Notes: a model not told the origin generated them from the letters alone. A stretch of 64,000 nucleotides of DNA from Methylophilaceae bacterium (GCA_905339275.1 CAJPFK010000004.1:372001-436000); one strand, 5' to 3'. Positions 8,849 through 18,747 are shown, counted from the stretch's first letter. Made by a program: numbers and translations.

Positions 8849-9463
8849 TCAACGCTCAAGCATCAAGCCCTCAAGAAGCGTATTTAGTGCAGAATCAATT
8901 GGCTGGTCACCAACCTTTTCCGGAAGTAGCAATCCCTCCATAGAGAGCATCGTTAAGCCATGAACCAACGACCAACATGCTGCCGCAAGCCCCTTCACTG
9001 GACGATCTTTAAATACCCCTTGACGTTGGCCACGCTCAAGTAAGCTAGTCAAAACATTTAATGTCGCCATGGCGCGCTCATTAAGATGAACCTCCTCACT
9101 TGCCCCCGCATCCCGACTAAACATCAGATGATATAAAGCTGGGTTTACATTGCCGAATTGGATATAAGCTTTTGCGGCGATAGTAAGTTGCTCTTCAACA
9201 GATAAGTTGTTATTGAGGGCAGCAGACAACTCTACACTCAACATTTCAAAACCCACCTTCGCCAGCTCAGATAACAGGGCAGCCTTATCGGGAAAATGCC
9301 TATATGGCGCAGCATGGCTTACACCCGCCCGCCTTGCAACTTCACGCAAAGTGAAATGCCAGCTTTTAAATTCTTTCACCATAGCTAACGCAGCGTCAAT
9401 CAATGCCCGACGAAGATCTCCATGGTGGTATGGCTGTTCTACTACTTGGTCTTCCATGCCCAC
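8849..9463 (-). CDS. TetR-family transcriptional regulator
   Basis: Probable repressor of the divergent aldehyde dehydrogenase gene. The 204-residue protein has an N-terminal HTH (about 34-65: FTLREVARRAGVSHAAPYRHF, preceded by GDLRRALIDAAL), the arrangement of the TetR subgroup with a WHG-type C-terminal domain. The start is either ATG 9463 or ATG 9457. Base composition is clearly more AT-rich than the flanking housekeeping genes, as for its partner, suggesting they arrived together. Candidate operators lie in the 125-bp divergent region. The inducer is unknown; an aromatic or aliphatic aldehyde is a reasonable guess from the partner. Confidence 0.88.
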   Translation of the reverse strand: MGMEDQVVEQPYHHGDLRRALIDAALAMVKEFKSWHFTLREVARRAGVSHAAPYRHFPDKAALLSELAKVGFEMLSVELSAALNNNLSVEEQLTIAAKAYIQFGNVNPALYHLMFSRDAGASEEVHLNERAMATLNVLTSLLERGQRQGVFKDRPVKGLAAACWSLVHGLTMLSMEGLLLPEKVGDQPIDSALNTLLEGLMLER

Positions 9464-9512
9464 TCTTTCTCAAAAATTAATATTCTACACAAAGTTTCTT
9501 TTGAAAACATTG

Positions 9513-9542
9513 TTGACAGGAGAAACATTAGATCGCTATACT
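9513..9542 (+). promoter_or_regulatory. Sigma70 promoter of the aldehyde dehydrogenase gene
   Basis: TTGACA (9513-9518) and TATACT (9537-9542) are separated by 18 nt and lie 46 nt before the start codon at 9589. The match is near consensus, so the gene would be strongly expressed unless repressed. Confidence 0.75.
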
Positions 9543-9546
9543 GTCT

Positions 9547-9565
9547 ATGTTTTCACTGTAAACAT
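9547..9565. promoter_or_regulatory. Candidate TetR operator
   Basis: ATGTTTTCACTGTAAACAT is a 19-bp palindrome with a single mismatched pair, placed just downstream of the -10 box. A weaker site with the same ends and spacing (TGTT...AACA, 9511-9527) overlaps the -35 box, and GAAAACAT at 9503-9510 is an inverted copy of one arm. Repressor binding at these positions would block the promoter and could also control the divergent tetR gene. Confidence 0.6.
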
Positions 9566-9588
9566 TAATTGATCGAAAGGAAATAACG

Positions 9589-11022
9589 ATGAATGCCTTA
9601 ACAGATGTGCAAAATACCACCTTGATTCTTAACAACACCTTGGCAACTCAACGTGCCACATTTATCAAAGACGGGCCACCAACGTTAGCACTACGTCGAA
9701 CCAATTTGGATAAACTCCGCGGTGCAGTTCTATCGAACAAGACCCATTTTGAAGATGCTTTAATCGCGGATTTTGGAAACAGGTCGCGCCATGAAACCGC
9801 CATCATGGAAATCATGACGGTGATTCAAGGCATTGATTACCTTAAGAGTAACTTGCGCAAATTCATGCGGCCGCAACGTCGCCACGTACCACTTAACTTT
9901 CAACCAGCGCGGGCTTATGTCACATATCAACCACTAGGTGTAATAGGGATCATGGCTCCATGGAACTTTCCGGTTTCTTTATCACTGATGCCTCTTGCTA
10001 CTGCAATTGCAGCCGGGAATCGCGCCATGATTAAGCCATCGGAAATCACCCCAGTGACCAGTGCTTTATTAGAAAAAATTCTCAGCGAAACTTTTTCTAA
10101 CAATGAGGTCGCTGTATTTCAGGGCGATGCCTCGATGGGTATTGCTTTCTCGAAGCTAGATTTCGATCATCTATTTTTCACTGGCAGCACTTTAGTGGGC
10201 CGCCACGTCATGAAAGCAGCCAGTGAGAACCTTGTACCGGTAACCCTGGAACTGGGTGGAAAATCGCCCGTGCTGGTCGCACCCGACTACCCGATTGAGC
10301 ACGCTGCACGGCAAGTCGCACATGGTAAATTAGCCAACTGCGGACAAATTTGCGTTGCACCGGATTACATGCTGATTCATGAAAGTCAGGTGGATCGATT
10401 TGTAGAATCCTATGATACAGCCGTTAAAGTCATGTATCCAGATGGACCTTTATCGGATCAATATACGTCGATCATCAACGAAAACCACTTCAAGCGAATA
10501 TCCTCGCTCGTAGAAGATGCCCGCACGAAAAATGCCAAAGTTCTAGAGGTAGGCATTCGCCCACATGAGGCTAGCCGTCGTGTCCATACGCTTGCTCCCA
10601 CGCTTCTGATAAATGTTTCGGAGGACATGAATGTCATGCAAGAGGAAATCTTTGGACCAGTACTACCAGTGGTGACCTATCGTGATATTGATGATGCTAT
10701 TGCGTATATCAATGCACGGCCACGGCCACTAGCCTTGTATTTCTTTGGTGACAATGAAGATCAACGTCATAATGTACTCACTAGAACGACCTCTGGGAAT
10801 ATCAGCATTAACACAACTATCATGCACTATGCGTTGGACGACTTACCCTTTGGCGGTATTGGATCAAGTGGAATGGGGGCATATCATGGTGTTGAGGGCT
10901 TCCGGTCCATGAGTCACGCAAAAGGAACATTGGTAACAAAGAAATGGAACATAAGCAGTCTTTTGGTGAAGCCGCCTTTTGGCCCAATCGCTAATTTCAT
11001 TCTAAAAACAGTGCTGAGATAA
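9589..11022 (+). CDS. Coniferyl-aldehyde-dehydrogenase-like ALDH
   Basis: NAD(P)-dependent aldehyde dehydrogenase. The 477-residue protein is full length: the NFPVSLSLMPL cofactor region, FTGSTLVGRHVMKAA, the general base Glu221 in LELGGKSP, and the catalytic Cys255 in GQICVAP. The C-terminus ends with the FGGIGSSGMGAYHG and FRSMSHAKG motifs typical of the class 3-like, membrane-associating CALDH group. The hydrophobic tail (PPFGPIANFILKTVL) fits membrane association. Residue-level similarity points to the coniferyl aldehyde dehydrogenase family, but the true substrate may be an aliphatic aldehyde. It is AT-rich and controlled by the divergent TetR gene. Confidence 0.88.
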   Translation: MNALTDVQNTTLILNNTLATQRATFIKDGPPTLALRRTNLDKLRGAVLSNKTHFEDALIADFGNRSRHETAIMEIMTVIQGIDYLKSNLRKFMRPQRRHVPLNFQPARAYVTYQPLGVIGIMAPWNFPVSLSLMPLATAIAAGNRAMIKPSEITPVTSALLEKILSETFSNNEVAVFQGDASMGIAFSKLDFDHLFFTGSTLVGRHVMKAASENLVPVTLELGGKSPVLVAPDYPIEHAARQVAHGKLANCGQICVAPDYMLIHESQVDRFVESYDTAVKVMYPDGPLSDQYTSIINENHFKRISSLVEDARTKNAKVLEVGIRPHEASRRVHTLAPTLLINVSEDMNVMQEEIFGPVLPVVTYRDIDDAIAYINARPRPLALYFFGDNEDQRHNVLTRTTSGNISINTTIMHYALDDLPFGGIGSSGMGAYHGVEGFRSMSHAKGTLVTKKWNISSLLVKPPFGPIANFILKTVLR

Positions 11023-11104
11023 ATAAAATTGAATGCATTCTGAAAATATGATCGCGCTTAACTTTCCTGGTATCTGCCCAGGATTGGATAAGGCTATAGC
11101 AAAT

Positions 11105-11140
11105 ACCCCCCATAAACTTAATTATGGTCAATGGGGGGGT
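11105..11140. terminator. C/G-rich hairpin after the aldehyde dehydrogenase gene
   Basis: ACCCCCCAT (11105-11113) can pair with ATGGGGGGGT (11131-11140) across a 17-nt AT-rich loop. It lies between two convergent genes and is followed by TTACAC rather than a T run, so it is at best a weak or factor-assisted terminator. Confidence 0.4.
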
Positions 11141-11163
11141 TACACTGTTAATACAGGTATATT

Positions 11164-11658
11164 TTAAAACGGAATGTCATCATCAAACTCATCAAACGAT
11201 GAGCCGCCAGCCGCTGCAGGTTTCGCCGCCTGAGCTGCCGGAGCGGATTGCCTGGCTGGCGCCGCGCCTTGATCTCTATCCTGATCCTGGTTCATATCGT
11301 CATAGCTGGCATTCGAACCACCGCTATCACGGCCACCCAGCATTTGCATCTGGTCGGCGATAATTTCTGTTGTGTAACGGTCCTGGCCTTCCTTGGTCTG
11401 CCATTTGCGCGTTTGCAGACGACCTTCCACATAGACAGGACGGCCTTTTTTCAGATATTCGCCGGCGATTTCAGCCAGCTTGCGATACATGACGATGTTA
11501 TGCCACTCGGTACGTTCCTGCTTCTGGCCGTTCTTGTCTTTCCAGTTATCGGTCGTTGCGATACTGAAATTACATACCGCTTCGCCATTTGGCATATACC
11601 GTACTTCCGGGTCTCGCCCGAGGTTGCCAACCAGAATTACCTTGTTCACTGATGCCAT
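11164..11658 (-). CDS. ssb: Single-stranded DNA-binding protein
   Basis: Binds single-stranded DNA during replication, repair and recombination. The 164-residue protein has the OB-fold core ([41 protein letters not shown]), then a Gly/Gln/Ala-rich flexible linker from about residue 110. The acidic tip is DDDIPF, the docking site for partner proteins such as RecQ, PriA and Pol III chi. It sits downstream of the MFS gene with a 20-bp gap and faces the aldehyde dehydrogenase gene. The ssb-MFS // uvrA arrangement is common in betaproteobacteria. Confidence 0.96.
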   Translation of the reverse strand: MASVNKVILVGNLGRDPEVRYMPNGEAVCNFSIATTDNWKDKNGQKQERTEWHNIVMYRKLAEIAGEYLKKGRPVYVEGRLQTRKWQTKEGQDRYTTEIIADQMQMLGGRDSGGSNASYDDMNQDQDRDQGAAPARQSAPAAQAAKPAAAGGSSFDEFDDDIPF

Positions 11659-11678
11659 AATTTCTCCCTATATTCTCG

Positions 11679-13058
11679 CTAATTCGCCGCGATGAGTCGC
11701 AACACTTCCGCTTCATCAAAGCTCTGCTGCATATCAACTTTAAGTATAACCAAACCTTCGTCTGCAATCACTACCGCCTCGCGTACTCCGGCGATCGCAC
11801 CCAAACGGGTGGACAGGTTCTTGGCCGCGGCCTTCGTCATTTCTTCAAGATGGTACATCTTACTCTTAACCGCGGGCGGTGTTTTCATGCTCAAGGCAGC
11901 AATCAGCCACAAGGCCATCAAGACGCTGCAGAAAACAAAAACAGAAGCGAAACCATAAAAATGGGACAGAAGCCCACCCAGAGCACCACCGACAAAAATA
12001 CCCAGGGATTGCGCCGTATTGTAAACACCAATCGCGGTACCTTTGGATGCTGCCGGTGCCAGCTTGGAAATAATGGAAGGCAGGCTGGCTTCAAGGATAT
12101 TGAATGCCACGAAATAGGCCGATAGTGAAATGACAACGCCCCAGAAAAAATCGATCGAACCGGCGAACAGCAACTGGGCAGCGAGCATGACCGCAATCGC
12201 GCCGAGAAAAACCTGTTTGAGCCTGGCCTTTTTCTCGCCATAAATAATCGCAGGCACCATCAACGCAAACGACAGCAGCATGATCGGCAGATAGATCATC
12301 CAATGGTCGTTTTCGCTCATGCCGCTGGTTTGCTTGATGGCGAAGGGCACGACGACGAACATGGCCATCTGCGCGGCATGCAGGGCAAAAATGCCGAAAT
12401 TCAGCCGCATCAACTGCGTATCCCTGATGACGTCTTTCAGCTTGCCTGGCGCGGCCTCGGCATCGGAGTGAAAGCGGCTGACCACCGGGTCGGGCACCAG
12501 GTATTTGACATCGAGTATCGCCAGCGCCGCCAATATGCCGGTCAACAGAAATATGCCGGGGATGCCTATCCACTGATTCAACGCCGGGCCGAGAATCAGC
12601 GAAAGGGCAAACGTGACGCCAATGGTGCCGCCTATCATCGCCATTGCCTTGGTGCGATGTTCTTCGCGCGTCAAATCCGCGACCAGCGCGGTCACCACGG
12701 CGGAAACCGCGCCGGCGCCCTGGATGGCGCGGCCGATAATCACCGTGTACAGGTCGTTGGCAAACGCTGCTACCAGACTGCCAATGACAAACAACACCAG
12801 CCCGATGTAAATCATGCGCTTGCGCCCATAGCGATCCGACGCCATACCGAACGGCAACTGGAATATTGCCTGCGTCAGGCCGTAAGCACCGAGCGCCAGC
12901 CCGATAAGCAAGTGGCTTTCTCCGCCTGGCAAGGTTTCCGCATAAATCGAGAAGATAGGCAGAATGAGGAACATGCCCAGCATGCGTAATCCGTAGATCG
13001 AGGCAAGGCTCATGCTGGCCCGCACTTCAAGTGCGGACATATGTTCTGAGTGAGGCAT
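11679..13058 (-). CDS. MFS transporter, YajR-like
   Basis: A 459-residue major facilitator with 12 predicted hydrophobic segments and the MFS loop motif A (GMASDRYGRKRMIYIG) between helices 2 and 3. After helix 12, a roughly 65-residue soluble tail (LGAIAGVREAVVIADEG, then LVILKVD) resembles the small ferredoxin-like YAM domain of YajR-type drug/proton antiporters. The substrate is unknown. It may start at Met1 or Met7; both leave the first helix intact. It is divergent from uvrA with about 70 bp between start codons, and cotranscription with ssb is likely. Confidence 0.85.
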   Translation of the reverse strand: MPHSEHMSALEVRASMSLASIYGLRMLGMFLILPIFSIYAETLPGGESHLLIGLALGAYGLTQAIFQLPFGMASDRYGRKRMIYIGLVLFVIGSLVAAFANDLYTVIIGRAIQGAGAVSAVVTALVADLTREEHRTKAMAMIGGTIGVTFALSLILGPALNQWIGIPGIFLLTGILAALAILDVKYLVPDPVVSRFHSDAEAAPGKLKDVIRDTQLMRLNFGIFALHAAQMAMFVVVPFAIKQTSGMSENDHWMIYLPIMLLSFALMVPAIIYGEKKARLKQVFLGAIAVMLAAQLLFAGSIDFFWGVVISLSAYFVAFNILEASLPSIISKLAPAASKGTAIGVYNTAQSLGIFVGGALGGLLSHFYGFASVFVFCSVLMALWLIAALSMKTPPAVKSKMYHLEEMTKAAAKNLSTRLGAIAGVREAVVIADEGLVILKVDMQQSFDEAEVLRLIAAN

Positions 13059-13129
13059 GGAAAATGGGTTGAGTTAGTAGCTAAAAAGTGCGTATATTAG
13101 CAGGTTGCCTCAATCGACGTCATAAGCTA

Positions 13130-15943
13130 ATGGACTACATCAGAATTCGCGGTGCTCGCACGCACAACCTGAAAAATGTTTCGCTGGATCTGCCGCGCAA
13201 CAAAATGATTGTGATCACAGGGTTATCCGGCTCCGGTAAATCTTCCCTGGCATTCGATACGCTTTACGCGGAAGGCCAGCGCCGGTATGTCGAATCGCTC
13301 TCGGCATATGCACGCCAGTTTCTGGCGCGGATGGATAAACCTGATGTCGATCTCATAGAAGGCTTATCTCCCGCCATCTCCATCGAGCAGAAATCCACCT
13401 CGCACAACCCGCGCTCCACCGTCGGCACCGTTACCGAGATTCACGATTACTTGCGCCTGCTCTATGCACGCGCGGGTGATCCGGAATGCCCGGAGCACGG
13501 CATCAAGCTGGAGGCGCAAACCGTCTCGCAAATGGTGGATAGCGTGCTGGCACTGCCGGAAGACACCAAATTGATGATTGTAGCGCCGGTGGTCAGCAAC
13601 CGCAAAGGCGAGCAGGTTGACCTGTTTGAAGAACTGAAGGCGCAGGGTTTCGTTCGTGTGCGTGTCGATGGCGAAACCTACGAGCTGGATGCCGTACCCA
13701 AGCTGGCCAAGACCACCAAGCATAACGTTGATGTCGTCGTTGACCGGCTGAAAGTACGCGCTGACATGAAACAGCGCATTGCTGAATCGTTTGAAACGGC
13801 ATTGCGCCTGGCTGAAGGCAAGGCGCTCGCAGTCGAGATGGATGGCGGCAAGGAACACCTGTTCTCCGCCAAGTTCTCCTGCCCGGTGTGTGACTACTCA
13901 CTTGCTGAACTGGAGCCGCGCCTGTTCTCGTTCAACAATCCGATGGGCGCCTGCCCCAAATGCGACGGCCTCGGGCAGATCAGCTTCTTTGACCCGAAGC
14001 GCGTCGTCGCCTTCCCGCACTTATCGCTCGCTTCCGGCGCCATCAAGGGCTGGGACAAGCGCAACCAGTTTTACTTCCAGATGCTGCAAAGCCTGTCGGC
14101 ACACTATGGCTTTGACTTGGAAACCGCCTTTGAAAACCTGCCGCAGCATATCCAGCAGGTGCTTCTGCATGGCAGCGGCAAGGAGGCCATCGCATTCAAA
14201 TACCTCAATGAGCGCGGCACTTTCTTCCAGAAAAGCCATGCATTTGAAGGCATTCTGAACAACCTGCAACGCCGTTATCACGAAACCGATTCCATCACCG
14301 TGCGTGAAGAGCTGGCGAAATACCTGAATTCGCAGGCCTGCCCCGAATGCAACGGTACACGGTTGCGGCGCGAGGCCCGGCATGTAAAGGTCGGGAACCA
14401 GAACATTCATGAGGTCTGCGAAGTGCCCTTGAAGCAGGCGCTCACTTTCTTTGAAACCCTTGTACTGACCGGGCAGAAACTGGCAATTGCCGACAAGATC
14501 GTCAAGGAAATCAGCAGCCGCCTCAAGTTCCTCACCAATGTCGGGCTGGAGTACCTGTCGCTCTCGCGTTCGGCTGAAACGCTCTCCGGCGGCGAAGCCC
14601 AGCGCATTCGCCTGGCTTCCCAGATCGGCTCCGGGCTGACCGGGGTGATGTATGTGCTGGATGAGCCTTCTATCGGCTTGCACCAGCGTGACAACGACCG
14701 CCTGCTTGAAACCTTGATGCGCCTGCGTGATATCGGCAATACCGTGATCGTGGTCGAGCACGACCAGGATGCCATCATGGCGGCTGATTATGTCGTCGAT
14801 ATCGGCCCTGGTGCCGGCGAACATGGCGGGCAGATCGTCGCCGAAGGCACGCCGGCCGAAATCCAGCAGAATGCGCACTCCCTCACAGGACAATACCTGA
14901 GCGGCAAGAAAGCCATCGAAATCCCCAGGAACCGCCACAAGCCCGATCCGGCACGCTGGCTGACCATGACCAGCGCCACCGGCAACAACCTGAAAGATGT
15001 CACGCTCAAACTGCCGGTCGGCCTGCTGACCTGCGTCACCGGCGTATCCGGCTCCGGCAAATCCACCCTGATCAACGACACCCTGTATCGCGTCGTGGCG
15101 CAGCATCTTTACGGCAGTTCCACCGAGCCCGCGCCTTATGGGGAAATCGACGGACTGGCATTTTTCGATAAGGTCGTGGATGTCGACCAGAGCCCGATAG
15201 GACGTACTCCGCGCTCCAACCCGGCAACTTACACCGGGCTGTTCACGCCGATACGCGAGCTGTTTGCCGGCGTACCCGAATCGCGTGCACGCGGCTACGG
15301 CCCCGGCAGGTACTCATTCAACGTCAAGGGCGGGCGCTGCGAAGCCTGCCAGGGCGATGGCGTCATCCGGGTCGAAATGCACTTCCTGCCGGATGTCTAT
15401 GTGCCTTGCGACGTTTGCAAAGGCCATCGCTACAACCGCGAAACGCTGGAAATCCAGTTCAAGGGCAAGAATATTCGCGAAGTGCTGGAAATGACGGTGG
15501 AACAGGCACGTGCGTTCTTCGACGCAGTGCCCGTGGTGGCGCGCAAATTGCAAACGCTGCTCGATGTCGGCCTTGGCTACATCACGCTCGGGCAATCGGC
15601 AACCACGCTTTCCGGCGGCGAGGCGCAGCGGGTGAAACTGGCGCTGGAGCTTTCCAAGCGCGATACCGGGCGTACGCTCTACATCCTGGACGAACCGACC
15701 ACCGGCCTGCATTTTGCCGATATCCAGTTGCTGCTGGATGTAATCCACCGCCTGCGCGACCACGGCAATACCATCGTCATCATCGAACACAATCTGGATG
15801 TGATCAAAACGGCAGACTGGATCATCGACATGGGGCCGGAAGGTGGGGATGGCGGCGGCATCGTAATTGCCGAGGGAACACCGGAGAAGGTGGCCGGGAA
15901 TCCGAAAAGCTATACCGGGAAATATCTCAAAACGATGTTGTAG
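13130..15943 (+). CDS. uvrA: Excinuclease ABC subunit A
   Basis: Damage-recognition ATPase of nucleotide excision repair. I start it at ATG 13130 (937 residues) because the family begins [16 protein letters not shown]; an upstream in-frame GTG would add 14 unrelated residues. Two ABC modules are visible: Walker [10 protein letters not shown] near residue 31 and GVSGSGKST in the second half, with signatures [12 protein letters not shown] and [12 protein letters not shown]. Zinc-binding cysteine pairs are CPVC/CPKC and CEAC/CDVC. No LexA box of the CTGT-N8-ACAG type was recognised upstream. Confidence 0.97.
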   Translation: MDYIRIRGARTHNLKNVSLDLPRNKMIVITGLSGSGKSSLAFDTLYAEGQRRYVESLSAYARQFLARMDKPDVDLIEGLSPAISIEQKSTSHNPRSTVGTVTEIHDYLRLLYARAGDPECPEHGIKLEAQTVSQMVDSVLALPEDTKLMIVAPVVSNRKGEQVDLFEELKAQGFVRVRVDGETYELDAVPKLAKTTKHNVDVVVDRLKVRADMKQRIAESFETALRLAEGKALAVEMDGGKEHLFSAKFSCPVCDYSLAELEPRLFSFNNPMGACPKCDGLGQISFFDPKRVVAFPHLSLASGAIKGWDKRNQFYFQMLQSLSAHYGFDLETAFENLPQHIQQVLLHGSGKEAIAFKYLNERGTFFQKSHAFEGILNNLQRRYHETDSITVREELAKYLNSQACPECNGTRLRREARHVKVGNQNIHEVCEVPLKQALTFFETLVLTGQKLAIADKIVKEISSRLKFLTNVGLEYLSLSRSAETLSGGEAQRIRLASQIGSGLTGVMYVLDEPSIGLHQRDNDRLLETLMRLRDIGNTVIVVEHDQDAIMAADYVVDIGPGAGEHGGQIVAEGTPAEIQQNAHSLTGQYLSGKKAIEIPRNRHKPDPARWLTMTSATGNNLKDVTLKLPVGLLTCVTGVSGSGKSTLINDTLYRVVAQHLYGSSTEPAPYGEIDGLAFFDKVVDVDQSPIGRTPRSNPATYTGLFTPIRELFAGVPESRARGYGPGRYSFNVKGGRCEACQGDGVIRVEMHFLPDVYVPCDVCKGHRYNRETLEIQFKGKNIREVLEMTVEQARAFFDAVPVVARKLQTLLDVGLGYITLGQSATTLSGGEAQRVKLALELSKRDTGRTLYILDEPTTGLHFADIQLLLDVIHRLRDHGNTIVIIEHNLDVIKTADWIIDMGPEGGDGGGIVIAEGTPEKVAGNPKSYTGKYLKTML

Positions 15944-15957
15944 GACGCTTATTGCGA

Positions 15958-16434
15958 TCAAACGAAATAGGCGTAAGCGAAAATACCCAGCATCAGCGCG
16001 GCAAACAGCAGCTTGAATGCAAGCGCCAGCACAAAACCCAGCCCGGCGGCAACGCCGATTTTCGTTGCCCGCCGCGGGTCGCGGTTTGCCAGTATTTCAC
16101 CGATGGCAGCACCGGCCACCGTACCCAGGATAATACCCGGCAGGCCGCCGAGAATGCCGACTAGCGCCCCGATGACGGTGCCTGCCAGCGCTTGCCTGCT
16201 GGCTCCGGCGGATTTGGTGGTAATCAGGGAGGCGACAATATCGATGATCCAGGCCAGCAAGGCGAGGATGCCGATCACGATCATCGCCATCGTACCGACC
16301 CTGGCAAAGTCGTCTATCCAGGCCGCCATCAACAAGCCGCCGAACAGCAACGGCACGCCGGGCAGCACCGGCAATGCCAGGCCGAGCAGGCCAAGCACGA
16401 CGAGAATGAATGCAACGATCCAGAGCCACTCCAT
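15958..16434 (-). CDS. DUF456 family small membrane protein
   Basis: A 158-residue, very hydrophobic protein with about four membrane segments. Gly/Pro-rich motifs GLALPVLPGVPLLFGG near the N-terminus and the glycine-zipper-like run GALVGILGGLPGIILG then AGAAIGEIL are the family pattern of DUF456. Its function is unknown. It is convergent with uvrA (14-bp gap) and lies downstream of mtgA on the same strand with about 107 bp between. Confidence 0.8.
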   Translation of the reverse strand: MEWLWIVAFILVVLGLLGLALPVLPGVPLLFGGLLMAAWIDDFARVGTMAMIVIGILALLAWIIDIVASLITTKSAGASRQALAGTVIGALVGILGGLPGIILGTVAGAAIGEILANRDPRRATKIGVAAGLGFVLALAFKLLFAALMLGIFAYAYFV

Positions 16435-16541
16435 TTATTGCTCCGGCATAGCGGCATGTCGATGGAAAAAGGTTTCCAGGGACGCGTATGCATCACGCGT
16501 GATGGCCGCAATACCGGGGCTCATCCGCTTTTCAGACTGAA

Positions 16542-17237
16542 TCACTGGGGCACCTCGACCAGACGCATGCGCGATTGAATAGTGGCCGTCTTGCGGTTGA
16601 GGAAACGGGTGGAACGATGCTTGTCATAGAACCTGGGGTTCGGGACCATGGCTGCCATTCTCGCTGCCTGGTAACTGGACAGATTGCGCGCACTGACGCC
16701 ATAGTAATGCCTGGCTGCCGCCTCGGCGCCGAACACACCATCGCCCCATTCGATCACATTGAGATATATTTCGTAGATGCGGCGCTTGGACATCATTTTT
16801 TCCAGCATCACGGTAATGACCGCCTCCTGGAACTTTCTCCATGGCGTGCGGCTGTTCGAGAGAAAAAGATTCTTGGCGAGCTGCTGGCTGATGGATGAAC
16901 CACCTGCGACCAATTTGCCTTTCTTCAGATTCTTTTCATAGGCTTTCTGGATACCATCCCAGTCGAAACCGTCGTGCTCGGGAAATCTGGAGTCCTCGGC
17001 GGCAATTACTGCGCGTTTGAGATGGGTGGAGATATGCCGGTATTCCACCCATTGATGTTTCAGCTTTGCCGCCGGCCTTTTCTCCTGCAAGACTTGTAGC
17101 CGGTCTCTCATGAATGCGGTCGAGGCAGGGTTATGGTTCACCCACCAGCAGATATGAAGAAAAATCCAGAGCTGATAGAGCAGGATCAGTAAAACCAGCG
17201 CCAGCAAACCGCGCCAGATAAATCCTTTCCAGCTCAT
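16542..17237 (-). CDS. mtgA: Monofunctional peptidoglycan glycosyltransferase
   Basis: Polymerises lipid II into glycan strands at the periplasmic face of the inner membrane. The 231-residue protein has one N-terminal membrane anchor (about 8-32) and a single GT51 domain without a transpeptidase. Key motifs are AAEDSRFPEHDG with the catalytic Glu, the family's GGSSISQQLAKNLFL, and RKFQEAVITVMLE followed by KRRIYEIYLNVIEWG. Its ATG overlaps the aroE stop (ATGA), so aroE and mtgA are coupled, an arrangement seen in other proteobacteria. Confidence 0.95.
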   Translation of the reverse strand: MSWKGFIWRGLLALVLLILLYQLWIFLHICWWVNHNPASTAFMRDRLQVLQEKRPAAKLKHQWVEYRHISTHLKRAVIAAEDSRFPEHDGFDWDGIQKAYEKNLKKGKLVAGGSSISQQLAKNLFLSNSRTPWRKFQEAVITVMLEKMMSKRRIYEIYLNVIEWGDGVFGAEAAARHYYGVSARNLSSYQAARMAAMVPNPRFYDKHRSTRFLNRKTATIQSRMRLVEVPQ

Positions 17238-18061
17238 GCTCGGAAGGAGGCGATCACTGGCGCAGTTTGCGGACGCACGCCGCGCCAGAGATAAAACGAT
17301 TCAGCCGCCTGCTCGACCAGCATGCCCAGGCCGTCTGCAACCATGGCATGGCGCTCACGCGCAAATTTCATGAAAGGTGTTTCGCGGCCGTACATCATGT
17401 CGTAAGCCAGCGCATCGGGCGCAAAAACACCCTCCGGCAAGGGCAGTTGGCTATCGGTCAGCCCTGCTGACGTGGCATTGACGATAATATCAAACGCTTG
17501 TCCTTCCAGGTCCTCGAACGCATAAGCGTTGACCGATACATAGCGGAAATCGCCTTGCTCCTCGACTTTTTTCACCATGCTGAGCGCCTTGTCCAGTGTC
17601 CTGTTTGCAATCACCAGCAAAGCCGGCTGTTGTTCCAGAATAGGATGCAGCACCCCTTCTGCCGCTCCGCCGGCGCCAATCAATAACACCCTTTTTCCGG
17701 CGATGCCAAAAGCCAGGTTATCCCGGATATCGCGCACCAACCCGACACCATCGGTGTTGTCGCCCAATAAGCCATGATCGGAAAAAGTCAGCGTATTTAC
17801 CGCACCCGCATCACTGGCACGCTCGGTCAACTGATCAGACAGCCTGAACGCTTCAAGCTTGAAAGGCACTGTGACATTGGCGCCTTTGAACCCGGCCTCG
17901 CGCATGCTCCGGACAGTCGCCACAAACCCGTCCAGAGGTGCCAGTATACGTTCGTACAGAATGTCCTGGGCCGTCTGCCGGGCAAATGCGGCATGTATCA
18001 AAGGTGATTTACTATGCTCGACCGGATTGCCAATCACCGCGTAACGATCTGTCATGGACAA
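17234..18061 (-). CDS. aroE: Shikimate dehydrogenase
   Basis: NADPH-dependent reduction of 3-dehydroshikimate to shikimate in aromatic amino acid synthesis. The 275-residue protein has GNPVEHSKSPLIHAAF (shikimate site), ANVTVPFK with the catalytic Lys, NTDGVGLVRD, the nucleotide loop GAGGAAEGVL and ANRT for NADP preference. The C-terminus has the usual DGLGMLVEQAAESF. It lies 8 bp after the rhodanese gene and overlaps mtgA by 4 bp. Confidence 0.95.
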   Translation of the reverse strand: MSMTDRYAVIGNPVEHSKSPLIHAAFARQTAQDILYERILAPLDGFVATVRSMREAGFKGANVTVPFKLEAFRLSDQLTERASDAGAVNTLTFSDHGLLGDNTDGVGLVRDIRDNLAFGIAGKRVLLIGAGGAAEGVLHPILEQQPALLVIANRTLDKALSMVKKVEEQGDFRYVSVNAYAFEDLEGQAFDIIVNATSAGLTDSQLPLPEGVFAPDALAYDMMYGRETPFMKFARERHAMVADGLGMLVEQAAESFYLWRGVRPQTAPVIASFRA

Positions 18062-18069
18062 TCTTTAAC

Positions 18070-18525
18070 TTAGCCGTGCGTCCAGGGCAGGCGGGCAGCT
18101 TTCCAACCATTGATGCCGCCGCGTTGTTTACTTGCTGGCTCGGCTTCGCCTTCGAAACCTTCCAGCACGTTATAGGCCTCGGTATACCCTTCGGAGGATG
18201 CCGCGGCGGCGGCATTGTTGGAGCGGCCGCCTGTACGGCAGATGAACATGACCAGAGCCTCCTTGTCGACCTGCATATTCAGGTGGTTCAGGAAATCCGG
18301 GTTCGGCGTCCAGCCGGGATAGAAAGCCCACTCGATATGAATGGCCTCGGGAATCCTGCCCACCAGTTCCAGCTCGGCACGGCTACGCACATCGACAAGC
18401 TTTGCGCTTGATACCTGCTTCAACACCTCATGCGCTTCCGCCGGCGTCAATGCGCCCGCATAAGGCAGCCCCTTCTCCTGTGCCCGCTTCCTGGCTCTCT
18501 GCAGGATTTTATTGAGCGTTTCCAT
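18070..18525 (-). CDS. Rhodanese-domain protein
   Basis: A single-domain sulfurtransferase-like protein of 151 residues. The domain runs from about residue 26 to 140. LVDVRSRAELELVGRIPEA is the substrate-entry region, and the active-site loop FICRTGGRS contains the catalytic Cys, with the family's closing GINGWKAA. A basic N-terminal helix (about 1-20, ILQRARKRAQEKG) precedes it. The sulfur donor and acceptor are unknown. The position first in the leftward rhodanese-aroE-mtgA group suggests it shares their promoter. Confidence 0.9.
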   Translation of the reverse strand: METLNKILQRARKRAQEKGLPYAGALTPAEAHEVLKQVSSAKLVDVRSRAELELVGRIPEAIHIEWAFYPGWTPNPDFLNHLNMQVDKEALVMFICRTGGRSNNAAAAASSEGYTEAYNVLEGFEGEAEPASKQRGGINGWKAARLPWTHG

Positions 18526-18638
18526 GATGCACTCCTTCTGTATTAATCCAGGACCTGTTCATCCCAGGCCTGTTATCACCCGTCGTCAAGTACGAAAGAC
18601 CAGGCTAAATTATAGCTTTATTCGTCATCAGCCGCTTG

Positions 18639-18655
18639 AGCACTATTCTTGTGCA
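18639..18655. promoter_or_regulatory. NtrC site 1 (glnA enhancer)
   Basis: AGCACTATTCTTGTGCA has GCAC and GTGC half-sites separated by 7 bp, the NtrC consensus spacing (TGCACC-N5-GGTGCA type). Its centre is about 127 bp upstream of the predicted glnA transcription start. Confidence 0.8.
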
Positions 18656-18669
18656 AACAACCAGAATGT

Positions 18670-18686
18670 CGCCCCATATTGGTGCG
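18670..18686. promoter_or_regulatory. NtrC site 2 (glnA enhancer)
   Basis: CGCCCCATATTGGTGCG matches the NtrC dyad except for one base in the left arm and the outermost pair. Its centre is 31 bp from site 1, three helical turns, so two NtrC dimers would bind the same face of the DNA, as at classical glnA enhancers. Confidence 0.8.
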
Positions 18687-18747
18687 CTCACTTGTTGTTC
18701 TCTTTTGTAACCTTATGTGTGAAAATGAGAAATTGTAAGTAAAAGCA

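Noticed and set aside
13059..13129. Possible LexA (SOS) box in the MFS/uvrA divergent region
   Set aside because: No CTGT-N8-ACAG match; only weak partial similarity.
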